NCBI GenBank assembly: GCA_003537645.1
Contig: DPRM01000123.1
Span: 7,315 to 21,798, forward strand
From: Prolixibacteraceae bacterium
Lineage (GTDB): Bacteria; Bacteroidota; Bacteroidia; Bacteroidales; Prolixibacteraceae
Length of the DNA: 14,484 bases
Direction of reading: 5' to 3'
In this document: in pieces, positions 1 to 7,604 of the stretch
Position numbering within the stretch: the stretch's first letter is position 1
Layout of the letters: the number at the start of each line of letters is the position of its first letter
Translations under genes and position numbers: made by a program
The notes under the pieces: generated by a model
The model's database searches: none
Told to the model about the DNA's origin: nothing
The model's input: only the letters and a program-made list of their open reading frames with translations

Positions 1-1898
1 CCGATTTTATCCTGCATAAATTCAACCTGCTTGTATTTGATCGACGATCTTTCGGCGTTGGCCGCCTTGTTTTCCATGTCGGAGGAATGCTTGCACATTT
101 CTTCCCATTTGGGCGCATTCACTGTTCGTCCGCCTTCGAGGTAACGGTCGAGCAGGCGGTGCACCATCACATCCGGATAGCGGCGAATGGGCGAAGTAAA
201 GTGGGTGTAGTATTCGAACGAAAGTCCGTAATGACCAATGTTCCGGGTGGAATACACCGCTTTTGCCATTGTGCGGATGGCCAGGGTTTCAATCACATTT
301 TGCTCGTTTTTACCCCGTACATTTGTCATCAGCAGGTTCATCGATTTTGAAATCTGACCCGGAGTTCCGAGTTGCAATCCATACCCGAATTTGTGGATGA
401 AATGATTGAAATTCATTAATTTATCAGGATCTGGCTTGTCGTGAATCCGGTACACAAATGTTCGTGGTGTTTTATGATCTTCCGGATTGCCGATAAACTC
501 GGCTACCCGTTTATTGGCCAGCAGCATAAATTCTTCGACCAGCTGATTACTTTCTTTGGCTTCCTTGAAATAAACAGAAAGTGGTTTGCCGTTCTCGTCG
601 AGATTAAATTTCACCTCAATCCGTTCAAAACCGAGCGATCCCTTTTTGAACCGGCTTTCGCGCAATTTTACTGCCAGGCGCTGCAAGGTCAGCACTTCGT
701 CTTTCAGCTCGCCCTCCCCGGTTTCGATGATAGCCTGCGCGTCTTCATAGGCAAATCGTTTGTCGGAATGAATTACAGTTCGCCCGAACCATTGTTTGTG
801 AATTTCGGCCTCGTCGTCGAGATGAAAAATAGCCGAAAAACAGAGCTTATCCTCGTTGGGTCGCAGCGAGCAAACCCCATTCGAAAGCTTTTCGGGAAGC
901 ATCGGAACCACGCGATCGACCAGATAAACCGAAGTAGCACGTTCGTAGGCTTCCTCATCAAGAATTGATCCCGGAGTTACATAATACGAAACATCGGCAA
1001 TATGAACGCCCACTTCCCAATAACCATTTTCGAGTTTACGCACCGAAAGGGCATCGTCGAAATCTTTGGCATCGTGCGGGTCGATTGTAAAAGTGGTTAT
1101 TCCGCGCATGTCACGCCGGCGCAGGATTTCCTCTTCAGGAACCTGATCGGGAATTTTTTCAGCAGCTTTCAACACATTTTCCGGGAAACGCAATGGCAGG
1201 TCGAACTCGGCTAAAATGGCGTGCATTTCAGTATTGTTATTGCCTGCATCGCCCAGCACTTCTATTATTTCGCCAAATGGATTTTTAGCGCGGGCCGGCC
1301 ATTCTGTTATTCGGGCAATGGCCTTCTGGCCATCGATCGCACCATTAAGCTTTTCGTTCGGAATAAAAATATCGAAGGCCGACTTTCCGGAAGGGATAAA
1401 AAACGAAAAATTACGCGACTTGGAAATCGTGCCCACGTAAACAGATTTTGCACGTTCCAAAACTTCAACAACCTCGCCTTCAGGTTGTTGCTTTTTATGC
1501 ATGGCATACAATAGTACTTTTACCTTGTCGCCATCCATCGCGTGGTTCAGGTTGTGGGCCGAAACCAGCACAGGCTTTTCCACTTCTTCGGAAGTGATGT
1601 ATGCAAAACCCTGCCGTTGAATATCGACGATGCCGGTAATACTCCCGCCGCGCGATTTAAGTTTGTATTTTCCCCGCTGAACCACCTGCAAACTGGTGCT
1701 TTCGGCAAGTTCTTCGAGTACTACAAAAACCAGTTTTACTATTTCCGGATCCTGAATCTTGAGCAGATCGGCTATTTGCTTGTAGTTAAAAGTTCGTTCG
1801 GGTTGATCGTAAAAAATATTCAGGATTGCATTTTTAAGCTTTGGTTTGTTGAATGTTTCGACCTGTTTGGCCTTTTTATCTTTTTTATGTTTTGCCAT
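1..1898 (-). CDS. rnr: Ribonuclease R (RNB-family 3'-5' exoribonuclease), C-terminus cut by window edge
   Basis: Degrades structured RNA from the 3' end in the cytoplasm. Translating the minus strand from the ATG at 1898 gives 632 uninterrupted residues reaching the window edge. A lysine-rich N-terminus leads into a winged-helix-like segment (about 20-80), then cold-shock/OB-type domains (about 85-250), then the RNB catalytic domain. The active-site motif IDPHDAKDFDDALS has acidic residues D273, D279, D281 and D282, matching the spacing of E. coli RNase R D272/D278/D280/D281. The late RNB signature HFTSPIRRYPDVMVHRLL is also present. The final part, expected to hold the S1 RNA-binding domain, lies outside. 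RNase II is a less likely alternative because of the N-terminal winged helix and basic extension. The gene is divergent from the histidine kinase. The start is the first ATG after the AT-rich leader and gives the usual MAKHKK-type beginning. Confidence 0.96.
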   Translation of the reverse strand, partial: MAKHKKDKKAKQVETFNKPKLKNAILNIFYDQPERTFNYKQIADLLKIQDPEIVKLVFVVLEELAESTSLQVVQRGKYKLKSRGGSITGIVDIQRQGFAYITSEEVEKPVLVSAHNLNHAMDGDKVKVLLYAMHKKQQPEGEVVEVLERAKSVYVGTISKSRNFSFFIPSGKSAFDIFIPNEKLNGAIDGQKAIARITEWPARAKNPFGEIIEVLGDAGNNNTEMHAILAEFDLPLRFPENVLKAAEKIPDQVPEEEILRRRDMRGITTFTIDPHDAKDFDDALSVRKLENGYWEVGVHIADVSYYVTPGSILDEEAYERATSVYLVDRVVPMLPEKLSNGVCSLRPNEDKLCFSAIFHLDDEAEIHKQWFGRTVIHSDKRFAYEDAQAIIETGEGELKDEVLTLQRLAVKLRESRFKKGSLGFERIEVKFNLDENGKPLSVYFKEAKESNQLVEEFMLLANKRVAEFIGNPEDHKTPRTFVYRIHDKPDPDKLMNFNHFIHKFGYGLQLGTPGQISKSMNLLMTNVRGKNEQNVIETLAIRTMAKAVYSTRNIGHYGLSFEYYTHFTSPIRRYPDVMVHRLLDRYLEGGRTVNAPKWEEMCKHSSDMENKAANAERSSIKYKQVEFMQDKI

Positions 1899-2026
1899 AA
1901 TTCGGGTTATTTTAAATTCAACGTAAGGTAGGAAACATTTTTTGAAACAAGGATTTACAAAGTCTTCAATTTATTAACAAACTGCCTGATTAATTCTGTT
2001 TGAATATTAATTCACCATTTCTCATC

Positions 2027-2065
2027 CGGGATTAAATTCGTCAGCAGACGACTAATGCTATCCCG
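2027..2065. repeat. Nested imperfect inverted repeat
   Basis: Outer arms CGGGAT (2027-2032) and ATCCCG (2060-2065) enclose inner arms CGTC (2039-2042) and GACG (2047-2050) with an AGCA loop. It could form a bulged stem or be a protein-binding dyad. It has no T-tract, so it is not an intrinsic terminator. Function unknown. Confidence 0.4.
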
Positions 2066-2152
2066 TTTGACCATCTTCTGGAAATTAAAATTTGTGTCGA
2101 GGTCTGCGCTTTGGAGCTGACCACTCATATTTTTAGTACATGCCATAATAAC

Positions 2153-2177
2153 TGCCCAAAAAGTATAACTTTAGGCA
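2153..2177. promoter_or_regulatory. Hairpin or operator-like dyad about 100 bp upstream of the kinase
   Basis: TGCC (2153-2156) pairs with GGCA (2174-2177), and inside them AAAGT (2160-2164) pairs with ACTTT (2168-2172) around an ATA loop, with a small asymmetric bulge. The location suits an operator for the divergent pair. No T-run follows, so a terminator is unlikely. Confidence 0.4.
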
Positions 2178-2278
2178 ATACAATCTGAAAAAACTATTTT
2201 AAGCATTTGATTGTTTTAAATTTAGAGTTGAAGCAAGAATAAAAAATAGTTTCAAATTCTGATAAATTCAATAACTTG

Positions 2279-3784
2279 ATGAATCATAAACCAAATCTTC
2301 TGATTGTTGACGATATAAAGATTAATCTCTTCTTGCTTGAGTCGATCCTTAAGAAAGTTGATGTCAATCTTGTGAAAGCCTCATCTGGTTTTGAAGCTCT
2401 TGAAAAGTCAGAGGGACTTGAACTTGCTCTGGCAATCGTTGATGTAAGAATGCCAGGAATGGATGGCTTTGAAGTGGCCGTTAAACTAAATGAGAAAAGG
2501 CTGGAAGACAAGGTTCCTGTTATTTTTCTGACTGCAAACCATGGCAATGAGACTGAAATCTTTCAGGGATATAATTCAGGTGCAGTCGATTACATTATTA
2601 AACCATTCAGTGCTGATATTCTGGTGTCAAAAGTAAAGGTATTCATTGATCTCTTCAACCAGAAACAGACAATTATCAGAAATACAAAATTATTGATTGA
2701 ATCATCAGAGGAGCTCAATCGGGTTAATGCCGCCCTAAAAATGAGCGAGGAGAAATACAGGAGTTACATTGAACATGCTCCACATGGAGTCCTGATTACT
2801 GATGAGAAAGGGAAATTCTTAGACATAAATCAATCGGCCTGTGAAATAACAGGCTTTTCACCCAACGAGCTTCTGGGAATGTCTTTTCCCGATATTATTA
2901 TTCAAAACAAAATATTAAAAGATAAAAATGAGGATTTCAGTAATTTTCTGAGCCAGATTCCAGCAAAATTTGAATCGATATTCAATCATAAGAATAATTC
3001 AAAAAGATGGATATCAATTGAAACAACGAAGCTCAACGAAGGCAAATATCTTTGTTTCACCCAAGACATAACCAGCAGAAAACGAGCTGAGCAGGAACTA
3101 CATTGTTCTCTTCAGCAGCTACATCAGCTAACTCAGCATATAGAAGAAGTAAGAGAAAACGAACGAGTTGTAATTGCCAGAGAGCTTCATGACGATTTAG
3201 GGCAAGCGCTGACTGCTGTTAAAATTGATCTGGGAATTATCAAACAAAGCATTACAGACCAGAATGTAATTTTAAAAATCGATAAACTATCAGGACTTGT
3301 TCGGGAAACCATACATACAGTTCAAAGACTAACTTCAGAATTACGGCCCCAGATTATTGATGACCTTGGACTTGAAGCAACTATTGAGTGGTACACCGGT
3401 GAATTTGCCGAAAGAAACAGATTATCCGTTTTTTGTCATTTGGAACCTGAACTTTCATTTAATCCAACAACTTCGCTCACCATTTTTCGAATCATGCAGG
3501 AGTCTCTTACCAACATTTCCCGATATGCAAAAGCCAGCAGAGTTGATATTGAACTGGTAAAATCGGATGAAAATGTTGAATTTAGCATTGCCGACGATGG
3601 TATTGGCATCGTCGAAAGTGAGGTAACATCAAAAAAATCGTTCGGAATTATCGGTATGAAAGAAAGAGCAGCCTCGCTGGGAGGAACATTCGAAATTTCA
3701 AGGGGAAAAGGAAAAGGTACCATTGTAAAAATTTGTTTCCCGCTAACTAATACAACAAAACATGAAAATTCTGGTTTGCGATGA
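2279..3784 (+). CDS. Hybrid sensor histidine kinase: receiver-PAS-HisKA_3-HATPase
   Basis: A 501-residue cytoplasmic signalling kinase with no signal peptide or membrane segment, so it probably senses an internal cue or receives phosphate from another kinase. Residues 6-125 form an N-terminal receiver with acidic DD near position 11, phospho-acceptor D55 in VDVRMPGMDG, and K108 in IIKPF. A coiled-coil linker (about 127-158) leads to a PAS domain (about 158-268). A second coiled coil precedes the HisKA_3 motif ARELHDDLGQ with H304. The HATPase domain shows an N-box (QESLTNISRYAKA), ADDGIGI and GIIGMKERAASLGG. This is the NarL/DesK-type kinase class that pairs with LuxR-type regulators, and such a regulator overlaps its end by 23 bp. 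ATG at 2279 is preferred over the adjacent in-frame TTG at 2276. The specific signal is not identifiable. Confidence 0.93.
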   Translation: MNHKPNLLIVDDIKINLFLLESILKKVDVNLVKASSGFEALEKSEGLELALAIVDVRMPGMDGFEVAVKLNEKRLEDKVPVIFLTANHGNETEIFQGYNSGAVDYIIKPFSADILVSKVKVFIDLFNQKQTIIRNTKLLIESSEELNRVNAALKMSEEKYRSYIEHAPHGVLITDEKGKFLDINQSACEITGFSPNELLGMSFPDIIIQNKILKDKNEDFSNFLSQIPAKFESIFNHKNNSKRWISIETTKLNEGKYLCFTQDITSRKRAEQELHCSLQQLHQLTQHIEEVRENERVVIARELHDDLGQALTAVKIDLGIIKQSITDQNVILKIDKLSGLVRETIHTVQRLTSELRPQIIDDLGLEATIEWYTGEFAERNRLSVFCHLEPELSFNPTTSLTIFRIMQESLTNISRYAKASRVDIELVKSDENVEFSIADDGIGIVESEVTSKKSFGIIGMKERAASLGGTFEISRGKGKGTIVKICFPLTNTTKHENSGLR

Positions 3785-4388
3785 CCATAAAATTGTCAGG
3801 GATGGGCTGAAACAAATCCTCCAGCAGCTTGGTGGATCGACAATAATTAAAGAAGCTGGGGATGGGAATGAGGCTTTTCAGATTCTGAAAGAAGAACAAT
3901 TTGATATTTTATTGCTTGATATCTCACTTCCCGGAATGAGCGGATTGGAAGTTCTTCAATCAGTAAAATCAAGATGGCCATCAACCTATGTTTTAATGCT
4001 AAGCATGATGACTCAAAATCAATACGCAATTCTTGCACTTAAAATGGGAGCCTCCGGATATTTGACAAAAGATACTGCTTCGGAAGAATTAATACTCGCA
4101 ATACGTCGTGTTTCGGAAGGAGGAAAATACATTTCGAATACCCTTGCCGAAAGCATGGCTCTTCATTTCTCAAAAGATACCAGCCGCCAAAAACACGAAA
4201 TGCTTTCCGGCCGTGAATTCGAAATCATGGTTAAACTGGCCAACGGAAAGTCTCTGCAGGAAATTGCCAATGAGCTATTTATTTCTGATAAAACTGTAAG
4301 CACCTACAGAACCAGGATCATGGAAAAAATGGAACTAACTAAAAATACAGAACTTACCAAATACTGCATAGAATATAATCTGATCTAA
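3762..4388 (+). CDS. NarL/LuxR-family response regulator transcription factor
   Basis: A 208-residue two-domain regulator. Residues 1-118 form a receiver with acidic D7/D8, phospho-acceptor D53 in ILLLDISLPGMSG, S81 at the switch position and K103 in GYLTKD. Residues about 147-204 form a LuxR/GerE helix-turn-helix, starting LSGREFEIMVKLANGKSLQEIA, with the recognition region ISDKTVSTYRTRIMEK. Its ATG lies inside the kinase gene, whose last 23 bases it overlaps in another frame, indicating translational coupling and a cognate pair. A strong terminator follows 15 bases after the stop codon. Regulators of this class bind short sites as dimers when phosphorylated; the repeated CCTACA boxes just downstream are the obvious candidate target (inference). 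Confidence 0.95.
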   Translation: MKILVCDDHKIVRDGLKQILQQLGGSTIIKEAGDGNEAFQILKEEQFDILLLDISLPGMSGLEVLQSVKSRWPSTYVLMLSMMTQNQYAILALKMGASGYLTKDTASEELILAIRRVSEGGKYISNTLAESMALHFSKDTSRQKHEMLSGREFEIMVKLANGKSLQEIANELFISDKTVSTYRTRIMEKMELTKNTELTKYCIEYNLI

Positions 4389-4403
4389 ACACTCCTTCAG
4401 GTA

Positions 4404-4457
4404 AAAAAGAAAAGGGTTAGAAAGCTTACTATCAGCTTTTTTAACCCTTTTCTTTTT
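4404..4457 (+). terminator. Long hairpin transcription terminator
   Basis: The left arm (4404-4426) and right arm (4434-4457) are complementary over about 23 bp with one mismatch and one extra base. The base of the stem is A-rich on the left and T-rich on the right, giving the terminal T-tract, with GGGTT/AACCC as the GC core. It separates the kinase/regulator operon from the receiver/protease operon. Confidence 0.85.
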
Positions 4458-4468
4458 ATCACTTCCCG

Positions 4469-4536
4469 ATTGTAGTATTTCTCCTACAAAACTTATCGCA
4501 TATTCCCTACATACATCAAGCGTAAACCCTACAATC
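4469..4536 (+). promoter_or_regulatory. Array of CCTACA boxes: candidate response-regulator operator
   Basis: CCTACA occurs at 4483-4488, 4506-4511 and 4528-4533, with start-to-start spacing of 23 and 22 bp, about two helical turns. An inverted copy, TTGTAG at 4470-4475, faces the first box as a perfect 6-bp dyad with 8-bp spacer (CTACAA at 4484-4489). The third box extends as CTACAATC, the exact reverse complement of 4468-4475. The last box lies just upstream of a promoter-like element, where a class II activator would sit. Assignment to the adjacent NarL-type regulator is inference. Confidence 0.55.
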
Positions 4537-4554
4537 CACTCTTCGGGCTGGCTA

Positions 4555-4562
4555 TACTTTTA
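4555..4562 (+). promoter_or_regulatory. Putative Bacteroidota -7 promoter element for the receiver/protease operon
   Basis: TACTTTTA matches the Bacteroidota TAnnTTTG element at five of six fixed positions. It lies 25 bases before the receiver ATG and about 22 bases after the last CCTACA box. No good -33 TTTG is seen, which fits an activator-dependent promoter. Confidence 0.4.
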
Positions 4563-4587
4563 CCATGTCGAAAATAAACAACCAGAC

Positions 4588-4974
4588 ATGAAAATTTTAC
4601 TAGCAGACGATTCAGTTTTAATTCTTGAAAGACTTCAGCAAATGCTGGCCGGAATCGACCAGGTTGAAATCGTTGCAAGTTTGAACAACGGAATCGACGC
4701 GCTGGACTCTCTAAGAACTTTTAACCCCGATGTAGCCATTCTCGACATTCGCATGCCAGGGTTATCCGGAATCGAAGTTCTAAATACATTCAAAAAAGAG
4801 AATAAATCAGTCATTTTCATCATCCTGACTCTGCATTCTCAAAGCTACTTCAGGCAAATGGCCATTAAGGCCGGATCCAACTATTTCTTTAATAAAGCCG
4901 ACGATTTTGAAAAGATTTCATCGATTGTAAACGGGCTGTGTGAAAATAGAAAAGAAGAAATTATTAACTCCTAA
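4588..4974 (+). CDS. Stand-alone receiver (CheY-like) response regulator
   Basis: A 128-residue protein consisting only of a receiver domain: acidic D7/D8, phospho-acceptor D53 in VAILDIRMPGLSG, switch T81 in IILTLHSQS, and K103 in FFNKADD. There is no DNA-binding or enzymatic output domain and only a short charged tail. It could act through protein contacts, as a phosphate sink, or as a relay with the receiver or histidine of the nearby hybrid kinase. It starts much like the LuxR-type regulator at 3762, so it may descend from a regulator that lost its helix-turn-helix, but no remnant of that domain is seen downstream. Only 11 bases separate it from the protease gene, so the two are probably cotranscribed. 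The ATG is preceded by an 8-codon reading frame whose stop overlaps it. Confidence 0.92.
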   Translation: MKILLADDSVLILERLQQMLAGIDQVEIVASLNNGIDALDSLRTFNPDVAILDIRMPGLSGIEVLNTFKKENKSVIFIILTLHSQSYFRQMAIKAGSNYFFNKADDFEKISSIVNGLCENRKEEIINS

Positions 4975-4985
4975 ATAGTATTGCT

Positions 4986-7547
4986 ATGAAAATTTTTACC
5001 AAATTAACAGTTATCGTGTTTATTTTACTGAGCTTCCAATTTGCAGAAAGCCAGAATGTAAACTTCCGGGGATTTGAACTTACAGGCAAAAATCAGGAAA
5101 CCATCCAGATCAATCAAACATTCAACCAAAGCACGGAATTAATACCATTTGACGGTAGAGTTTCCGCAATTTTCGGTTTAGCCATAAAAGCCAGTATTAC
5201 TTTTAATGATGAAAAAAGTCTCGTAAGGATTATCTTAACAGATAAAAATAGCGACGAATACCTGGTTTACGAAACTTACCCGCTTTTGGAAGAAAGCTCG
5301 TCATTTTCAATCGATAACCTTTGTGAAGAAACAGGTATCCTGACCGGAGTGAAACCCCAATCGCTGAAAATTGAGCTAAGCAATGCATCTGTTTCAATCC
5401 GCAATATAACATACTCAACTTCTCCGGAACAGGGAGTTGATTTGGAAAAAACAAAAAAAGAAAAGAAAGATCTTCAGAATAACCGAAAAATCAATCAGAT
5501 CAATAGATCAATCAATGCAAAAGGCTTGGCCTGGGCTGCCGGAGAAACTGAAGTATCAGCTTTATCTTATGCCCAAAAAAAGAAACTATTCGGCCAAAGT
5601 ACTTTCCCTGCAGGAATTGAATATTACGTTGGTGGAATTATCCAGTCAGGCGATGGTTTAACTTTGAAATCAGCTAGTTCAACAGGTATGGCAGAAGAAT
5701 GGGACTGGAGAAGCCGTCATGGAAAAAACTGGGTAACAGAGGTGAAAAATCAAAGTAGCTGTGGTTCTTGCTGGGCATTTGCAGCCACCGGAGCTACCGA
5801 AGCATTGGTAAACCTATTTTACAATCAGCCACTAAACATGAACCTTTCAGAACAAAATCTTTTGTCGTGCAGTGGAGCCGGAGGATGCAGCGGAGGATAT
5901 CCAAGTATCGCGTTGGATTATATTAAAAATACCGGGATTATTAATGAAGCAGCATTTCCTTATTCAGCAACCGATCAATCCTGCACCAATAAATCATCCA
6001 ATCCAACCGATCAGTTTAAAATTGGAGGAAGAGTTGACTTCGGATCATCAGCTTATCCGGTTTCGGAAGACAACCTGAAAAAAATGATGATTAAATATGG
6101 TCCTGTAAGCGGTGGTCTTTTAGATTGGAGCCACGCCATGACTTTGGTAGGCTGGAAAGTAGTAAATGAAGGCGACCGCTTTTATTATCGTAACCTAAAT
6201 AAAGTAACCGTTTGGTACACAGTTCCCGCCGGAAGTACATTGATTGGAAAGACTGTCTGGATTTTCAAGAATAGCTGGGGAGGAACTTGGGGAGATGCCG
6301 GTTATGTATATGTTGAAACCAATATTACCAATTTCGCATGGACTCATGCACTCGTAGCCCCAGTTCAAAGCCTGCAACAAAATTACTCGGTTCAGTGCGC
6401 AGATAACGATAAAGACGGATACTACTGGTGGGGCGTTGGCTCAAAACCAGCCAACTGTCCTTCCTGTCCCGATACTCCTGACGGAAATGATGCCGATGCA
6501 ACTCTGGGCCCATTAGATGCTTACGGAAACTGCATCCCGCTCAATTCAACACCTTCGGCTCCTATTGCTGATTTCACATCTGATCAAACCATTATAAACG
6601 AAAACACAACTGTTAACTTTACCGACATATCTGCAAATTCACCGGTTGCCTGGGCATGGACATTCGAGGGTGGAACTCCGTCAACTTCAACTGCTGCCAA
6701 TCCGGTGGTAACATATAAAACTGCCGGTAAATACAACGTGACCCTGGTGGTTACAAATGCCTACGGATATAATACCAAAACAAAAACCGGTTATATTACC
6801 GTAAATACATACGTTCCTGTTTATTGTACTTCGAAAGGAACTGCATTGACAGAATGGATAGGTCAGGTTTCAATGAATGGCTCAACATTCGCCTCAAATT
6901 CAACAGGAAGCACAGGATATGCCGACCTGACTGCCAACATATTCAATGTGTCAGCCAATAGCAATTACAATATTACCCTAACGCCAAATTACTCCGGAAA
7001 AGTTAGTTCCTGGGGTTGGAGTGTGTGGATCGATTTTAACAACGATTCAGATTTCGATGATGCAGGAGAACAAGTGCTTACTGTGAGCAAAGTTAAAACT
7101 GCGGTTACCAAAAATATAAGCATTCCTTCAGCGGCAATCACTGGGAAAACCCGAATGAGAGTAAGCATGAAACGCAACTTAATTCCTGAAGCCTGTGAAA
7201 ATTTCAGTAACGGTGAAGTAAAAGACTATTCAGTAAACATTTCAGTCGCAGCATCCGAAACTCTTTCGCTTAAGAGTGCGGAAATTGGTAAACCTGAAAT
7301 TAATCAGCCTGTAAGCTTTACCCTCTTCCCCAACCCGGTCGAAAATATTCTTAATCTGAAAGTGGAAGAGGTATCATTTAAAGATACTTATAGCATATTC
7401 AATCTTCAGGGAGCTTTAATTTCAAGGAATACGATTAATTCAAATCTAACCCAGATTGACGTAAGCAATTTGCCTTCAGGGATATACATTGTAAATGTTG
7501 AAAACGGCGCACAATCGTATAAGAGTAAGTTTATAAAAAACAGATAA
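4986..7547 (+). CDS. Secreted papain-family (C1A) cysteine protease with MopE-like, PKD, GEVED and T9SS modules
   Basis: An 853-residue cell-surface or released protease. A signal peptide (about 1-22) is followed by an uncharacterised N-terminal region (24-145), a Lys/Asn-rich linker (151-178) and the peptidase domain (about 237-462). All four catalytic positions are visible: Q256 in VKNQSSCGSCWAF, nucleophile C262, H383 in SHAMTLVGW and N429 in FKNSWGGTWG. Next come a DxDxDGY/DGNDAD metal-binding segment resembling MopE repeats (471-516), a PKD domain (525-607) and a GEVED domain (613-752) ending GEVKDYSV. The T9SS type A tail starts FTLFPNPVENILNL (778 on) and ends KFIKNR. The H383-N429 interval is about 30 residues longer than in papain, implying an inserted loop near the active site. 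It lies 11 bases after the receiver gene and ends at a strong terminator. Confidence 0.94.
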   Translation: MKIFTKLTVIVFILLSFQFAESQNVNFRGFELTGKNQETIQINQTFNQSTELIPFDGRVSAIFGLAIKASITFNDEKSLVRIILTDKNSDEYLVYETYPLLEESSSFSIDNLCEETGILTGVKPQSLKIELSNASVSIRNITYSTSPEQGVDLEKTKKEKKDLQNNRKINQINRSINAKGLAWAAGETEVSALSYAQKKKLFGQSTFPAGIEYYVGGIIQSGDGLTLKSASSTGMAEEWDWRSRHGKNWVTEVKNQSSCGSCWAFAATGATEALVNLFYNQPLNMNLSEQNLLSCSGAGGCSGGYPSIALDYIKNTGIINEAAFPYSATDQSCTNKSSNPTDQFKIGGRVDFGSSAYPVSEDNLKKMMIKYGPVSGGLLDWSHAMTLVGWKVVNEGDRFYYRNLNKVTVWYTVPAGSTLIGKTVWIFKNSWGGTWGDAGYVYVETNITNFAWTHALVAPVQSLQQNYSVQCADNDKDGYYWWGVGSKPANCPSCPDTPDGNDADATLGPLDAYGNCIPLNSTPSAPIADFTSDQTIINENTTVNFTDISANSPVAWAWTFEGGTPSTSTAANPVVTYKTAGKYNVTLVVTNAYGYNTKTKTGYITVNTYVPVYCTSKGTALTEWIGQVSMNGSTFASNSTGSTGYADLTANIFNVSANSNYNITLTPNYSGKVSSWGWSVWIDFNNDSDFDDAGEQVLTVSKVKTAVTKNISIPSAAITGKTRMRVSMKRNLIPEACENFSNGEVKDYSVNISVAASETLSLKSAEIGKPEINQPVSFTLFPNPVENILNLKVEEVSFKDTYSIFNLQGALISRNTINSNLTQIDVSNLPSGIYIVNVENGAQSYKSKFIKNR

Positions 7548-7574
7548 GAAGTATTCGCGATTTACTTAATCTTT

Positions 7575-7604
7575 AACCCTGACCTAAACAGTCAGGGTTT
7601 TTTT
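7575..7604 (+). terminator. Intrinsic terminator after the protease
   Basis: Perfect 9-bp stem AACCCTGAC (7575-7583) / GTCAGGGTT (7591-7599), loop CTAAACA, followed by a run of T to 7604. It lies 28 bases after the protease stop. Confidence 0.93.

Larger units (their letters stand above)
1899..2278. other. Divergent intergenic region between rnr and the histidine kinase
   Basis: About 380 AT-rich bases with no convincing ORF on either strand. It must hold the rnr promoter (minus) and the kinase promoter (plus), but neither shows a clean TAnnTTTG box; TAAATTTA at 2217-2224 is the closest on the plus strand and has no well-placed upstream TTG. Two dyads are annotated separately. Confidence 0.7.

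Noticed and set aside
441..968. 175-residue plus-strand ORF and several other plus-strand ORFs between 87 and 1931
   Set aside because: They are antisense shadows of rnr, whose minus-strand translation shows the full RNB signature; these ORFs have no recognisable domain.
2000..5000. AT-richer composition of the kinase-regulator-receiver block, possible horizontal island
   Set aside because: The shift is judged by eye only, and no integrase, tRNA or flanking repeat marks an island; GC and codon-usage calculation would be needed.
5480..5520. ATCAAT-rich short repeats within the protease gene
   Set aside because: They encode an Asn/Ile/Arg-rich linker; low complexity explains them better than a mobile or regulatory repeat.
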